Shown: piece after piece, positions 24,542 through 34,414 of the stretch
How positions within the stretch are numbered: position 1 is the stretch's first letter
How the letters are laid out: each line of letters starts with the position of its first letter
Origin: Planctomycetota bacterium
GTDB lineage: Bacteria; Planctomycetota; Phycisphaerae; Phycisphaerales; SM1A02
DNA length: 39,999 nt
NCBI GenBank assembly: GCA_016872915.1
Contig: VGYQ01000016.1
Span: 1 to 39,999, forward strand
Reading direction: 5' to 3'
Made by a program: the position numbers and the translations under genes
The notes under the pieces: model-generated
The model's input: only the letters and a program-made list of their open reading frames with translations
Databases searched by the model: none
Told to the model about the DNA's origin: nothing

Positions 24542-26035
24542 GTGAGCCCATTCATTCTTGCGATGGATCAGGGCACCAGCAGTTGCCGAAGCATTGTTGT
24601 GGATGGGGAGGGCGTCATCCGGGCGCGTGCGCAGGAGGAGTTGGCGACGCAGTTCCCACGGCCTGGCTGGGTGGAGCACGATGCGCAGGAGATTTGGTCT
24701 CGGCAGTTGTCGACTGCACGAGCGGCGCTGCGATCATGTGGAGTCGAAGCAAAGCATGTCGCTGCAATCGGCATCACGAATCAGCGTGAAACGGTGGTCG
24801 TATGGGATCGGCGGAGTGGCGTTCCCATCCATCCGGCTTTGGTGTGGCAGGATCGTCGGACCGCGGATGTGGTGGAGCGACTTGCCAAGGAGGGAAAGTC
24901 TGACTTCATACAACAGCGCAGCGGACTCGTGCTGGATCCCTACTTCAGCGCATCGAAACTGGCGTGGGTGCTGGACCATGTTCCGCAGGCGCGTACGCGC
25001 GCGGAGCGCGGCGATTTGGCAGCGGGCACCATCGATGCATGGCTGGTTTGGCAGTTGACCGGCGGGCGTGTGCATGCAACGGATGTGTCGAATGCCTCCC
25101 GGACAATGTTGATGAATCTGCACACGCTCGACTGGGATGACGAGCTGCTTGACCTGCTACGGGTGCCACGCGCGGTGCTTCCGCGCATCGTGGATTCGAG
25201 TGGCGTGTGCGGTGAGGCCGATGCATCGGTGCTCGGCGCATCCATTCCCATTTCGGGTATCTGCGGCGATCAGCAGAGCGCATTGTTCGGGCAGGGCTGC
25301 ACGGAGCGTGGACAAGCAAAGATCACGTATGGAACTGGTTGTTTTCTTCTGGTCGGCACGGGGCCAGAAGTCGTGATGAGCAGCAGCCGATTGCTGACCA
25401 CGGTTGCGTGGCGGCTTCGCGGACAGCCCGCGACATTCGCGCTCGAGGGCAGTGTCTTCATGGGTGGTGCGGCAGTGCAGTGGCTCCGTGACGGGCTCGG
25501 GATCATCCGCACGGCACCTGAGGTGAACGATCTGGCCGCCCAAGTGGATGACAGTGCCGGTGTCATGATGGTGCCTGCGTTCACGGGGCTTGGTGCTCCC
25601 CACTGGGATCCGACGGCGCGCGGATGCGTACTGGGAATGACGCGTGGCACGACCGCTGCGCATCTGGCGCGTGCGACGCTCGAGGGCATCGCGCTGCAGG
25701 TGTGTGATGTGGTGGAGGCCATGGAAACGGATTTGGGATCGCGCCTGGGCATGCTGCGCGTCGATGGTGGCGCGTCTGCGAGCGATGTGCTGATGCAACT
25801 CCAGTCGAACATTCTGGAGGCGACCGTGGAACGCCCTCGGCAACTGGAGACCACCGCGATGGGCGCGGCGTTTCTTGCCGGTCTTGGCATTGGCCTGTGG
25901 AAGGGTGTTGCGGATGTGGCGACAATTCGGTCCGTGGACCGAACATTCACGCCATTGCTGGATTCGACGATCCGTGCCAACATGCGCCGACAGTGGCGAC
26001 GAGCAGTCGAGTGCGCGAAGGGTTGGCAGACATGA
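24542..26035 (+). CDS. glpK: Glycerol kinase
   Basis: GlpK phosphorylates glycerol with ATP to sn-glycerol 3-phosphate in the cytoplasm. This 497-aa FGGY kinase shows the N-terminal phosphate loop MDQGTSSCRSIV, GITNQRETVVVWD, the substrate-binding WQDRRT, GICGDQQSALFGQ, YGTGCF and the C-terminal DGGASASDVLMQLQSNI. The start is GTG at 24542 with AGGAG 12 bases upstream, a long spacing. Its stop overlaps the glpD start by four bases. No glpF transporter is present in the window. Confidence 0.95.
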   Translation: MSPFILAMDQGTSSCRSIVVDGEGVIRARAQEELATQFPRPGWVEHDAQEIWSRQLSTARAALRSCGVEAKHVAAIGITNQRETVVVWDRRSGVPIHPALVWQDRRTADVVERLAKEGKSDFIQQRSGLVLDPYFSASKLAWVLDHVPQARTRAERGDLAAGTIDAWLVWQLTGGRVHATDVSNASRTMLMNLHTLDWDDELLDLLRVPRAVLPRIVDSSGVCGEADASVLGASIPISGICGDQQSALFGQGCTERGQAKITYGTGCFLLVGTGPEVVMSSSRLLTTVAWRLRGQPATFALEGSVFMGGAAVQWLRDGLGIIRTAPEVNDLAAQVDDSAGVMMVPAFTGLGAPHWDPTARGCVLGMTRGTTAAHLARATLEGIALQVCDVVEAMETDLGSRLGMLRVDGGASASDVLMQLQSNILEATVERPRQLETTAMGAAFLAGLGIGLWKGVADVATIRSVDRTFTPLLDSTIRANMRRQWRRAVECAKGWQT

Positions 26036-27624
26036 CGGGTCCGCAGGCATTTTCTCGTGACGCGATGCTCGCGCGATGTGATCACGCATCCTTCGACGTG
26101 CTCGTGGTCGGTGGTGGAGCCTCAGGTCTGGGTATCGCAGTGGATGCGGCGCAGCGGGGCTACAGCACCTGCTTGCTGGAAGCCGAGGATTTCGCCAAGG
26201 GCACATCAAGCCGCAGTACCAAGTTGGTGCACGGTGGCGTTCGCTACCTCGAACAGATGGATATCGCGCTCGTGATCGAGGCGCTTCGAGAGCGTGGACT
26301 CATGCATGAGAACGCGCCGCACCTCGTGCACGATCTGGCCTTCATCGTTCCGCGCTACAGCTGGTGGGAGGCGCCGTTCTACGGGGTGGGATTGAAGCTC
26401 TATGACTTGCTCGCAGGGAAGCGCAATCTGTCGTCGAGTCGCATTCTGTCTCGCGAAGCCACGCTGGCAGCGATTCCGAACGTTTCAGTGGAGGGCCTTC
26501 TCGGAGGCATCGAATATCACGATGGGCAGTTTGATGATGCACGCATGGCAATCTCACTGGCTCGCACCGCTGCATCGCTGGGTGCTGTCTTGGTCAATTA
26601 CTGTCGCGTGATCGCACTGACGCAGGGCCCGGATGGGGCGGTCCATGGTGCTCGCGCAATCGATGCGGAGTCGGGGCGCACGATGGATCTTCGTGCAAAG
26701 GTGATCGTGAACGCCTGCGGGATTTTTGCGGATTCCCTGAGAGGCATGGCAGATGCGGATGCACGACCGATGGTCGAACCTGCGCAGGGCGTTCACCTGA
26801 TGCTGGATCGTTCGTTCCAGCCAAGCGACCGGGCGATCATGGTTCCACATACGGACGATGGTCGTGTGTTGTTCGTGATTCCTTGGCATGGTCGGATCGT
26901 GGTTGGTACGACAGACACGCCGATGGAAAAACCGCTCATCGAGCCCCGCGCACTGCCGGAGGAGATTGACTTCATCCTTCGGAATGCAGGTCGCTACCTC
27001 AAGCGGCAGCCACAGCGCAGTGATGTGCTCGCGGTCTTTGCAGGAATGCGACCGCTCGTCCATGAGGGTGGGCGCGGCGGTGCGACCAAGTCCATCTCAC
27101 GGTCACACAAGGTTCTCGTTGATCGCAGTGGGCTGGTGTCAATCCTCGGTGGGAAATGGACGACATATCGCAAGATGGCGGAGGACACGCTCGATCGCGC
27201 CATCGATGTTGGAGGGTTGGATCGGCGCCCGTGCGCCACCGAGTCTTTGCACATTCATGGTTGGATGTCGCGCACCGATTCGTCCCTTCCATCGGAGGAT
27301 TGGCTGCGCGTGTACGGAACGGATGCAGCGCAGGTACGCACGGTCTGCGCGGAGAAAGTTGCGTGGAGTGCACCTCTGCATGCGAGCCTGCAGATTCCCC
27401 TTGGAGTCGCGGCGTACGCAGCACGGCATGAGATGGCACGGACGGTGGATGATGTGCTTGCTCGTCGGACGCGTTGCCTGTTGCTCGATGCACGTGCGGC
27501 GCGTTCCTGTGCGGAAGCGGTGGCGCGTGTGATGGCACAGGAACTCGGGCGTGATTCGGCGTGGGTGGACCGAGAGCGCGCGTCGTTCGAGTCGTTGGCG
27601 GATGGCTACATACTCAGCGGCTGA
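26032..27624 (+). CDS. glpD: Glycerol-3-phosphate dehydrogenase (FAD, respiratory)
   Basis: GlpD oxidises the product of GlpK to dihydroxyacetone phosphate and passes electrons to the quinone pool at the membrane. The 530-aa protein has the FAD-binding VVGGGASGLGIAVDAAQRG, the family stretch GTSSRSTKLVHGGVRYLEQ, EYHDGQFDDARM, VGTTDTP, and LGGKWTTYRKMAEDTLD. The ATG at 26032 overlaps the glpK stop (ATGA); the frame runs further back but overlaps glpK coding sequence. The coupling to glpK makes a compact glycerol catabolic unit. Confidence 0.95.
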   Translation: MTGPQAFSRDAMLARCDHASFDVLVVGGGASGLGIAVDAAQRGYSTCLLEAEDFAKGTSSRSTKLVHGGVRYLEQMDIALVIEALRERGLMHENAPHLVHDLAFIVPRYSWWEAPFYGVGLKLYDLLAGKRNLSSSRILSREATLAAIPNVSVEGLLGGIEYHDGQFDDARMAISLARTAASLGAVLVNYCRVIALTQGPDGAVHGARAIDAESGRTMDLRAKVIVNACGIFADSLRGMADADARPMVEPAQGVHLMLDRSFQPSDRAIMVPHTDDGRVLFVIPWHGRIVVGTTDTPMEKPLIEPRALPEEIDFILRNAGRYLKRQPQRSDVLAVFAGMRPLVHEGGRGGATKSISRSHKVLVDRSGLVSILGGKWTTYRKMAEDTLDRAIDVGGLDRRPCATESLHIHGWMSRTDSSLPSEDWLRVYGTDAAQVRTVCAEKVAWSAPLHASLQIPLGVAAYAARHEMARTVDDVLARRTRCLLLDARAARSCAEAVARVMAQELGRDSAWVDRERASFESLADGYILSG

Positions 27625-27646
27625 ACGCCTTCGGTATCTTCGCGGC

Positions 27647-29734
27647 ATGGTTGTGAAAAAGAAGCGCCAGACGTGGCGAAGTCTGCTGGGAGCCGGCGTT
27701 GTGGCGGTCATCGCCACGGTGCACGTGCAAGGGCAGGGAGCGTTGCCTTCGCAGGATGGCGCATCAAGTGGGGGGGCTGCGAGCGCAGGATCTCCACAGG
27801 GCACGCAGGTGCAAGGTCAGCAGATTCCGATGCCGTGGCCGATGAAGATCGGGTTGCAGTCCTTCCAGGTGTCGATGCGCTTGCCTGTGGTAGATCAAGT
27901 AGTCCTCGTGCCTGATGCGGCGACCTACCTCGATGAGATCGGCCGGTGGGATCTCCGTGGCCGTTGGCCGGTACTGATCGAGGACGCGAAGTACGCCCCC
28001 ATGTTCGTTCGGGCGTTCAAGCCAGCGCGCGTTGTTCGCCGTCCATCGATGGGGAGCTTGCCCGCAGGTCGCGCTGAACGCGAGGCGTTGGCTCAGCAGG
28101 CGATCATCCACGCGTGGACGGTGCCCGGCAAGGACATGTCGCCGAAGACCCCCGCTGAGGCGTATGCAGCCGTTGGATTCCAGCCATTTGGCGCCATGTT
28201 CGCGAGCATGGACGATCCCGCATGGACCGCCGCCGTTGCACTGACCGCAGGACGTGGACAGGCACCATTCTGGGTCGCTGGATCGCTCGGGCAGCCGAGT
28301 GACACGCTCGCTTCGGAGCAGTACCGCACCCTCGCGCAGCAGGTGGAGGATGCGGTGCGTTCCACTGGACTTCCCTCCATGCAACTCGGCGATGCGATTG
28401 ATGCGGTGACGATTTGCCTGTCGATGCCGCTCAAGGCGGATCCCCCGCGCGGGAGCCGTGCGCAGGCAGTACCGCAAGGACTTCCATCGAAGGCTGGTGA
28501 ACCCGTTGCAACGGTCGATGGACTCTGCCGCAACGAGGATGGCAGCCGCTGGGCTGTCGCCTCCAACATCTTTGGCGATGAAGTCCGCAGCGCGTACGTG
28601 GCGATGAGCAGTCTGTTTCTCGCGCCCCGCTCTGCGTGGCTGATCAACACGTATGCGGCGGATGGCGAATGGGCGAAGTACGGACTGACGAATGCCGCAT
28701 CACTGCTTCGTACAGCGCAGTTCGATGTCTTTGAACTGTCGGGCGCGAAGGCATCGGTGGTCGGTTGGCTGAACATGCTCATGAGCGGGTGCAAGGCTGA
28801 AGTGATGTTCATGAACTCGATGGGAAACATGGACTTCTTCAAAATGTGGCAGGAAGTCGAGTGTTTTCCGGAGGATGTGCCGGTACTGCACCATCCGCTC
28901 GCGCTCCACCTCATCCACTCGTGGAGCATGACCAGTGCGCAGGTGCGCGAGACGGTTGGCGGTCGATGGTTGGAGAGTGGCACGTACGCGTATGCGGGCA
29001 GTGTGTACGAGCCCTACCTCGTCGCATTCGTGCCGCCCGAAGTTGTCGCTGCGCGCGCGGCGGATCTGATGCCGTTCCTTGTGGCGAGCCGCTGGTTGGA
29101 GGGGCCGATCGATGCGACATGGCGAGTGACACTCTTCGGCGATCCGCTCATGGTGCTGCCACCGCCCTCGCAGCCGCGACTGCCGCGTGTGCCGCCACCC
29201 GAACTGGATGCGGCGAAGGGAGAGAAAGATCTCCGGGCTGATGCGCGTGCTGCACTGGTTGCGGCGAAGGGATCAGGTGCGGCGGCGGACTATGCCACAG
29301 CCATGTCCGATGTCGTACGCGGCGGCGATGATTCGCTGGCGATTCAGTTGTGGACACTTGCGGCGAGCAAAGGCGATGATGTCCGCGCTGCATGCGCTTC
29401 GTCGGCGCTTGGTCCACTCTTTCGTGCGCGTGAGGCAGATGCATTCCTCAGCGCCTACAAGGCACTCGCATCCCCATCGCCCGTGGAACAGGACATGCTG
29501 TGGCAACTGTGGACGCAGCAGCTTGGATCGATCAAGGATCCGGAGACACTCGCGTGGTTCGCGAAACAGGTGCGACCTGTGCGACCCTTTGTGGATCTCG
29601 GTCGACTTGCCCCTGAGATCAAACGCGTGAGCGGCTCAAACGCGGCACTTGAGGCAGTGGGTGCGTGGCTGCTCAAGGAGCAGTCCGAGTCGAACCGAAC
29701 GCGTCTCAAGGAACTGATGGCGAAGATTCCTTGA
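27647..29734 (+). CDS. Large secreted protein of unknown function, possibly caspase/C25-like
   Basis: I do not recognise the full protein (695 aa). The ATG at 27647 is followed by a basic stretch and a signal peptide (WRSLLGAGVVAVIATVHVQGQ); an ATG at 27602 is an alternative. Residues about 60-135 (VVLVPDAATYLDEIGRWD and RWPVLIEDAKYAPMFVRAF) form a first domain. Residues about 310-510 contain SAWLINTYAADGEW, EVMFMNSMGNMDFFKMW, TYAYAGSVYEPYLVAF and TLFGDPLMVLPPP. The sequence EPYL followed by GDPL is reminiscent of caspase-like (C25) folds in other secreted planctomycete proteins, but a clear His-Cys pair is not seen at the expected place, so this is weak. The last 170 residues are helical. 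It lies 22 bases after glpD and overlaps the convergent SGNH gene by 29 bases. Confidence 0.65.
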   Translation: MVVKKKRQTWRSLLGAGVVAVIATVHVQGQGALPSQDGASSGGAASAGSPQGTQVQGQQIPMPWPMKIGLQSFQVSMRLPVVDQVVLVPDAATYLDEIGRWDLRGRWPVLIEDAKYAPMFVRAFKPARVVRRPSMGSLPAGRAEREALAQQAIIHAWTVPGKDMSPKTPAEAYAAVGFQPFGAMFASMDDPAWTAAVALTAGRGQAPFWVAGSLGQPSDTLASEQYRTLAQQVEDAVRSTGLPSMQLGDAIDAVTICLSMPLKADPPRGSRAQAVPQGLPSKAGEPVATVDGLCRNEDGSRWAVASNIFGDEVRSAYVAMSSLFLAPRSAWLINTYAADGEWAKYGLTNAASLLRTAQFDVFELSGAKASVVGWLNMLMSGCKAEVMFMNSMGNMDFFKMWQEVECFPEDVPVLHHPLALHLIHSWSMTSAQVRETVGGRWLESGTYAYAGSVYEPYLVAFVPPEVVAARAADLMPFLVASRWLEGPIDATWRVTLFGDPLMVLPPPSQPRLPRVPPPELDAAKGEKDLRADARAALVAAKGSGAAADYATAMSDVVRGGDDSLAIQLWTLAASKGDDVRAACASSALGPLFRAREADAFLSAYKALASPSPVEQDMLWQLWTQQLGSIKDPETLAWFAKQVRPVRPFVDLGRLAPEIKRVSGSNAALEAVGAWLLKEQSESNRTRLKELMAKIP

Positions 29735-30782
29735 CGGGCTTCAGCGATGCTTTCGCAGCCTTTGCTTCGAGGATCTTGCGGCGGATCTCCTCTGGATCGA
29801 AGCGGAACGGGGCGGGGGCATCCGAGTCGAATGCGCGCGCGGTGTCGATGAGTGCGGAAGCGATTGCGACCGTGCCGACGAAGGTCGGATGCAGTTGATC
29901 CTTCTGCAGCAGAGGCAACTCATCGGTGGAAGTCCACTCTCGGCCACCGAGTTGCACGGGTCTTCGCTCACGCAGTCCAGCCTGCACTTCCGACAGCGGG
30001 AGCAGTCGCGTCGAGGGACGCTCCAGGATCCAGGCACGGATGCGTTCATTCGCTTTGGCGATTGTCTCGACATCGGGCACTTGCGCCTTGGAGAGCATCC
30101 GACCGATCGACTCGCGCATATCTGGAATGTCGCCGAGCACGACAGGCGCGCCTGCATCAATGATCCGCTGCAGCTGCTGCAGTCCACGCTCGAGATTTTC
30201 CAGTCGTTGTGCGCCTTCACGCATCGGCTCTCCTTCGGCGCTCACAGTCCCGTAGGCGAACCAGAAGAGGTAGTCGAGTGCAAGAACCAGTGACGGCTGT
30301 GCATCGAGTGCACGGTCGACTTCACTGCGGGCAACCGGCCCCGGATTGGCGAAAAAGAAACCGCTGGTGAAATGGCGGATCGTCGGCAGCGCTGGTGCGG
30401 CATGTGATGTGGGCACATCCGCTGCACCAGGAGTGGCATGTGAACCGGCTTGCCTCAAGATCATCGCGAGTGAAACACCAACAGGTGGCGAGGGCCGAGG
30501 TTTGGGAGCATCCACGTCTTTCGGCTCCGTCTTGGGATCCGATGCTGCTGCGGTTTCGGTGGACTGAATGAACACGCCAAAGCCATCCGATGCGCTCGCT
30601 CCGATCACGACGATGCGCCCATAGAGGTCGCGCCTTTGTGGTGCGGATGCGTTCGCGGATGGATCCGTGCCCGGCGTCTGGGCAGGAACGACCACGGCGA
30701 TGGCCGCGGCACAGACGAGAAGACTCAGCGCGGCCACGCGCCAAGAGGTCCGGGGCGTTTCGTCCGCAGCGTGGCGTGTCAT
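29706..30782 (-). CDS. SGNH/GDSL-type hydrolase, membrane-anchored or secreted
   Basis: This 358-aa protein has an N-terminal hydrophobic segment ([17 protein letters not shown]), so the hydrolase domain is outside the cytoplasm. The nucleophile block is [15 protein letters not shown] (Ser63) and the catalytic Asp/His block is DQLHPTFVG (Asp295, His298), as in SGNH esterases. Between them are a proline-rich stretch (residues 90-110) and [17 protein letters not shown] and [10 protein letters not shown], which sit where blocks II-III of the family lie. The substrate is unknown. Its ATG at 30782 overlaps the sucD stop by four bases, so it is coupled to sucD. Confidence 0.8.
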   Translation of the reverse strand: MTRHAADETPRTSWRVAALSLLVCAAAIAVVVPAQTPGTDPSANASAPQRRDLYGRIVVIGASASDGFGVFIQSTETAAASDPKTEPKDVDAPKPRPSPPVGVSLAMILRQAGSHATPGAADVPTSHAAPALPTIRHFTSGFFFANPGPVARSEVDRALDAQPSLVLALDYLFWFAYGTVSAEGEPMREGAQRLENLERGLQQLQRIIDAGAPVVLGDIPDMRESIGRMLSKAQVPDVETIAKANERIRAWILERPSTRLLPLSEVQAGLRERRPVQLGGREWTSTDELPLLQKDQLHPTFVGTVAIASALIDTARAFDSDAPAPFRFDPEEIRRKILEAKAAKASLKPVKESSPSVP

Positions 30783-31726
30783 ACAAGGGCGGGTGCGTTC
30801 ACATGCAGCGCCTCTGCGGTGAGGCGCCCCATATCTGCCGGGCTCTCAGCCACGATCGCACCGCATGAGCGGAGTGCTTCGATCTTGGCCTGTGCCGTGT
30901 CTTCGGCACCGCCGATGATCGCGCCCGCATGCCCCATGCGTCTGCCCGGCGGTGCGGTGCGACCTGCGATGAAGGCGATGACAGGCTTGCGTGAATGTGC
31001 GCGTATCCAACGGCCACCGATGACTTCAGCGCTGCCGCCGATCTCGCCGATCATCACGATCGCATCGGTTTGAGGATCGGCCGCGAACAGTTCAAGGACT
31101 TCGAGGAAGTCAAGACCTTTGACAGGGTCGCCCCCGATTCCGACACAGGTGCTCTGTCCGATGCCAAGTGCCGAGCACTGCCAGACCGCCTCGTAGGTCA
31201 GCGTGCCTGATCGGCTCACGATGCCCACCGATTTGCCGCTTGGTGCGTCGTCGCGGTGCGTGTGGATGTAGCCGGGCATGATGCCGATCTTGCATCCACC
31301 AGCAAAGCGGCCATCGGCCATCTTGCGACCGGGAGTGATGACGCCCGGGCAGTTCGGTCCCACAAGCGTGACGCCTGGATAGTGTTGGAGCATCGAGCGC
31401 ACTCGGATCATGTCCTGCACTGGAATGCCCTCGGTGATCGCGCAGATGAGCGAGATGCCAGCATCGGCCGCCTCGAGAATCGCATCGCCTGCGAAGGGTG
31501 GTGGAACAAAGATCATGGTGGCATTCGCATCGGTCGCCTTCACCGCATCGTGCACCGTGTCAAAGATCGGCAGTCCGTTCGGATCGCGCTGCCCGCCCTT
31601 GCCCGGTGTTGTTCCACCAACCATCTGCGTTCCATAGTCCAGGCAGCCCTTCGTGTGGAATGCTCCCGCTGCACCTGTGATGCCTTGGCAGATCACGCGA
31701 GTATTGCCGTCAATCAATATGGACAT
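30779..31726 (-). CDS. sucD: Succinate-CoA ligase (ADP-forming) subunit alpha
   Basis: SucD, with SucC, interconverts succinyl-CoA and succinate with substrate-level phosphorylation. The 315-aa protein has the CoA-binding N-terminal Rossmann domain ([19 protein letters not shown]), [24 protein letters not shown] and the phosphorylated His266 in [11 protein letters not shown] short insertion ([17 protein letters not shown]) makes the middle loop longer than in E. coli. sucC is not next to it, unlike the usual sucCD pair. The start is ATG at 31726 with no clear Shine-Dalgarno site. It is divergent from purM. Confidence 0.95.
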   Translation of the reverse strand: MSILIDGNTRVICQGITGAAGAFHTKGCLDYGTQMVGGTTPGKGGQRDPNGLPIFDTVHDAVKATDANATMIFVPPPFAGDAILEAADAGISLICAITEGIPVQDMIRVRSMLQHYPGVTLVGPNCPGVITPGRKMADGRFAGGCKIGIMPGYIHTHRDDAPSGKSVGIVSRSGTLTYEAVWQCSALGIGQSTCVGIGGDPVKGLDFLEVLELFAADPQTDAIVMIGEIGGSAEVIGGRWIRAHSRKPVIAFIAGRTAPPGRRMGHAGAIIGGAEDTAQAKIEALRSCGAIVAESPADMGRLTAEALHVNAPALV

Positions 31727-31794
31727 GGGACGGAGAAGGATAACGGGTACAGCGCCCGTAGACCGATCTGCCCTGCATCGTGTGTAATGGACGC

Positions 31795-32901
31795 ATGACG
31801 GCTATCCCTGCCCGCAAGGGCCTGACCTACCGCGACGCGGGCGTAAATATTGATGCGGGCGATGAGGTGGTGGAGCGAATTGGGCCTGTGCTGAAGCGCA
31901 CGCAAGATGCACGTGTGCTCGGTCGTCACGGCGGATTTGCCGGGATGTTCCGCTTGAAGCGTGGTGAGGGAGGTGGCAAGGGCTCGCGCCGCTGGCGCAA
32001 GCCCGTCCTGGTCGGCTGTACCGATGGTGTCGGCACGAAGGTGTTGTTGGCGGTCGAGCGACGCATGTTCACTGGTATTGGCATCGACTGCGTTGCCATG
32101 AATGTGAACGATCTCATTGTGCAAGGTGCGGAGCCGCTGTTCTTCCTCGATTATCTCGGGCTCTCTCGGCTGCAGCCTGATGAGACGTCTCAACTGATCG
32201 AGAGCGTTGCACGCGGCTGCGAAATCGCCGGATGTGCATTGCTTGGCGGTGAGTGTGCGGAGATGCCGGACATTTACAAGCCAGGTGATTTCGACATTGC
32301 CGGCTTCTGCGTTGGCGTGCTCGAGGAGAGCAGGATCATCGATCCCGATCGCGTGAAGCGCGGTGATGTGGTGATCGGGATCGCCAGTTCGGGCGTTCAC
32401 TCGAATGGCTACACGCTTGTGCGCCGCATCGTGCGAGATGCTGGACTGGACCTCGGCGCTTCCTACCCGGAACTCGCAGCCAAAGAGGGACGCGAAGGCG
32501 CCACCACGCTCGCCGATGTGCTGCTCGAGCCGACGCGCATCTATGCCCGAACAGTGCTCGAGCTGCTTGGCGATTCACGCCTTCGCAAGGCGATCACAGG
32601 GATGGCGCACATCACAGGGGGTGGGCTTCCCGGCAATGTGTGTCGAGCGTTGCCATCACGGGTGGATGCAGTGATCGATCCGAAGTCGTGGGAGTTGCCT
32701 GCGATCTTCCAGTTCCTGCAGCGGCATGGTCATGTCGAAACCGAAGAGATGTTCCGGGTGTTCAACATGGGCATCGGCTACACCATCGTGTGCCGCGCAG
32801 ATGCAGCAAACAGAATTCTGAAGAAGCTGCATCGCCTTCAGGAGAAGGCGTGGGTCATCGGTGAAGTCGTGAAGGGCAAGGGTGAGGCGCGGATCAGTTG
32901 A
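31795..32901 (+). CDS. purM: Phosphoribosylformylglycinamidine cyclo-ligase
   Basis: PurM closes the imidazole ring (FGAM to AIR) in purine synthesis, with ATP. The 368-aa protein starts [18 protein letters not shown], with [57 protein letters not shown] and [11 protein letters not shown], all family marks. A basic insertion ([18 protein letters not shown], about residues 50-70) near the active site loop is longer than usual. The ATG at 31795 is preferred to a GTG at 31780. It ends ten bases before the convergent arfB. Confidence 0.95.
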   Translation: MTAIPARKGLTYRDAGVNIDAGDEVVERIGPVLKRTQDARVLGRHGGFAGMFRLKRGEGGGKGSRRWRKPVLVGCTDGVGTKVLLAVERRMFTGIGIDCVAMNVNDLIVQGAEPLFFLDYLGLSRLQPDETSQLIESVARGCEIAGCALLGGECAEMPDIYKPGDFDIAGFCVGVLEESRIIDPDRVKRGDVVIGIASSGVHSNGYTLVRRIVRDAGLDLGASYPELAAKEGREGATTLADVLLEPTRIYARTVLELLGDSRLRKAITGMAHITGGGLPGNVCRALPSRVDAVIDPKSWELPAIFQFLQRHGHVETEEMFRVFNMGIGYTIVCRADAANRILKKLHRLQEKAWVIGEVVKGKGEARIS

Positions 32902-32911
32902 TCCGTTGTCG

Positions 32912-33397
32912 TCAACCTGAGTCGCCACCACGCATTCGCTTTCGCTCGGATTGAATGCGCTTCGTTTCGAGCCGTCGCTCGCGTGAAGCCCGCGTGGGTT
33001 TCGTCTTTCGCCTGCGTTTCGGCGGGACTGCCCCCTGCAGCACCAGCAGCCGCAGACGGTCGATGCACAGATCGTGGTTCGCACGCTGTGAGCGATGCTC
33101 ATCACAGGCGAAGAGCAGTTCCGCATTGGTGGGTGGCGGCGCACCATCGGGCGGTGCATCCGCGCCTACAAGATGGGAACCTGCGAGGCGAGCGATTCGC
33201 CCACGCGCTGCGTCGTCGATTCCCGCGATATCTGCCAGAGCCACGCGCAACTGTGCGCGCGATTCGATCTTGTTGACGTTCTGCCCGCCTGGTCCGCCTG
33301 ATCGCGAGAAGGTGAATCGGAGGTCGTGTGGGCGCACCCACGCGCGTGGACCGAGCGCGATGGCGTTCGTTGGTCGTTCGGTGGGCGGTACGCTCAC
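32912..33397 (-). CDS. arfB: Peptidyl-tRNA hydrolase / ribosome-rescue factor ArfB-like
   Basis: ArfB-type proteins free stalled ribosomes by hydrolysing peptidyl-tRNA. The catalytic GGQ motif lies in SGGPGGQNVNKIES (Gly-Gly-Gln at residues 37-39), and the basic C-terminal tail (KRRRKTKPTRASRERRLETK) is the part that enters the empty mRNA channel. A start at GTG 33397 gives 161 aa and a complete N-terminal domain; GTG at 33337 would cut into it. The frame stays open to 33799 but the extra sequence is low quality. The start is three bases from the divergent GTG at 33401, so at least one of these starts may be wrong. Confidence 0.88.
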   Translation of the reverse strand: MSVPPTERPTNAIALGPRAWVRPHDLRFTFSRSGGPGGQNVNKIESRAQLRVALADIAGIDDAARGRIARLAGSHLVGADAPPDGAPPPTNAELLFACDEHRSQRANHDLCIDRLRLLVLQGAVPPKRRRKTKPTRASRERRLETKRIQSERKRMRGGDSG

Positions 33398-33400
33398 GAC

Positions 33401-34414
33401 GTGTATTGGAGCAGCAAATCGTCGACGGTGTCGAATCTGAGTCAAAGCACGGTGGCGGTCGCAGTGTTGGCGCTGTGCAACTGCATTCCAGGGCCGCAAG
33501 CGCATGCGCAGCAGGAGTCGCAGGGAGGGGTGCAGGCTCCGCAGGCAAGTTCGGCGACGACAGCTCCAGCATTCAAGAGTGATGTGACCACGATGAACAG
33601 CGTCCCGCTGCTCGGCCCAAAGGAAGATTCCGCGCTGCACATTGACTTCGCGCCTGCCGTTTGGGCGGCGCGTGTTCGGGCAGACAGCGCGCTCGGTGGA
33701 CCGACCTTCAGCGTCGATGGTGACCTCGGGCTGAACGGCTACGAAGCGGCGTTCAATGGCGAGTTGGCGATCTCGTGGGATGAGTTCTGGCGTGTGCAAC
33801 TGACGGGTTGGACCTTCTCGACCGATGCTTCGATCACTTCCACGGTGTCCGGTGCATTCGGTTCGGTCAACATCGACGTCGGCGATCGCCTGTCGAACAG
33901 CTTCGCAGCGGCGAGCGCGGGTGGCGAGTTCAATGCCACGCTCTGGCGACCCTTCAGTACGCGGCAGTTCCCGTGGGGCGGCAGCACACCTCAGCCGGGC
34001 AACATCGCGAGCGATGGTCGTCCGATCGTGGACTTCGGCATTCAGGCAATCGGTGCGGTGCGTTGGTACAGCGCGAGCATGACAGTGAACGATCTGACCG
34101 CGGGAACTTCCGCATCGTGGTCACTGGGAGCTGTGATGCCTGGCATTGGCGGTGGCATCGAGTTTGATTTCAATATGGTCGACCGCGTGTCGTGGCTTCG
34201 TTCAGTGCGGTTTGAAGCGGCGGGGGGGACAGGATCCAACTTCACGAACGGGCAGTACTTCATCTTTGCCCGCGCAGGGCTACGCGCCATGTTCACAGAG
34301 CAAATTGGCGGCGAGTTCGGCTATCGCCTCGAAGACTTCAACCTTTCTGGCAACGGCGCATCGTTCGATGGTGGTGTGCAGGGGCTGTATGTGGGGATCG
34401 ATGTCCGCTTCTGA
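33401..34414 (+). CDS. Outer-membrane beta-barrel-like protein, unknown function
   Basis: This 337-aa protein starts at GTG 33401 (GTG 33428 is possible) and has a signal peptide (STVAVAVLALCNCIPGPQAHA). A low-complexity Gln/Ala-rich linker precedes a region of alternating polar and hydrophobic strands from residue 80 on (for example LHIDFAPAVWAARVRADS and FWRVQLTGWTFSTDASI). It ends in a strand with terminal phenylalanine (LYVGIDVRF), typical of outer membrane beta-barrels handled by the BAM complex. No specific porin family is evident. The last 14 bases overlap the next gene. Confidence 0.75.
   Translation: MYWSSKSSTVSNLSQSTVAVAVLALCNCIPGPQAHAQQESQGGVQAPQASSATTAPAFKSDVTTMNSVPLLGPKEDSALHIDFAPAVWAARVRADSALGGPTFSVDGDLGLNGYEAAFNGELAISWDEFWRVQLTGWTFSTDASITSTVSGAFGSVNIDVGDRLSNSFAAASAGGEFNATLWRPFSTRQFPWGGSTPQPGNIASDGRPIVDFGIQAIGAVRWYSASMTVNDLTAGTSASWSLGAVMPGIGGGIEFDFNMVDRVSWLRSVRFEAAGGTGSNFTNGQYFIFARAGLRAMFTEQIGGEFGYRLEDFNLSGNGASFDGGVQGLYVGIDVRF

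Noticed and set aside
33398-33799. Upstream extension of the arfB frame
   Set aside because: The added 134 residues are Arg/His-rich, antisense to the signal peptide and linker of the outer-membrane-like protein, and not part of the ArfB family.
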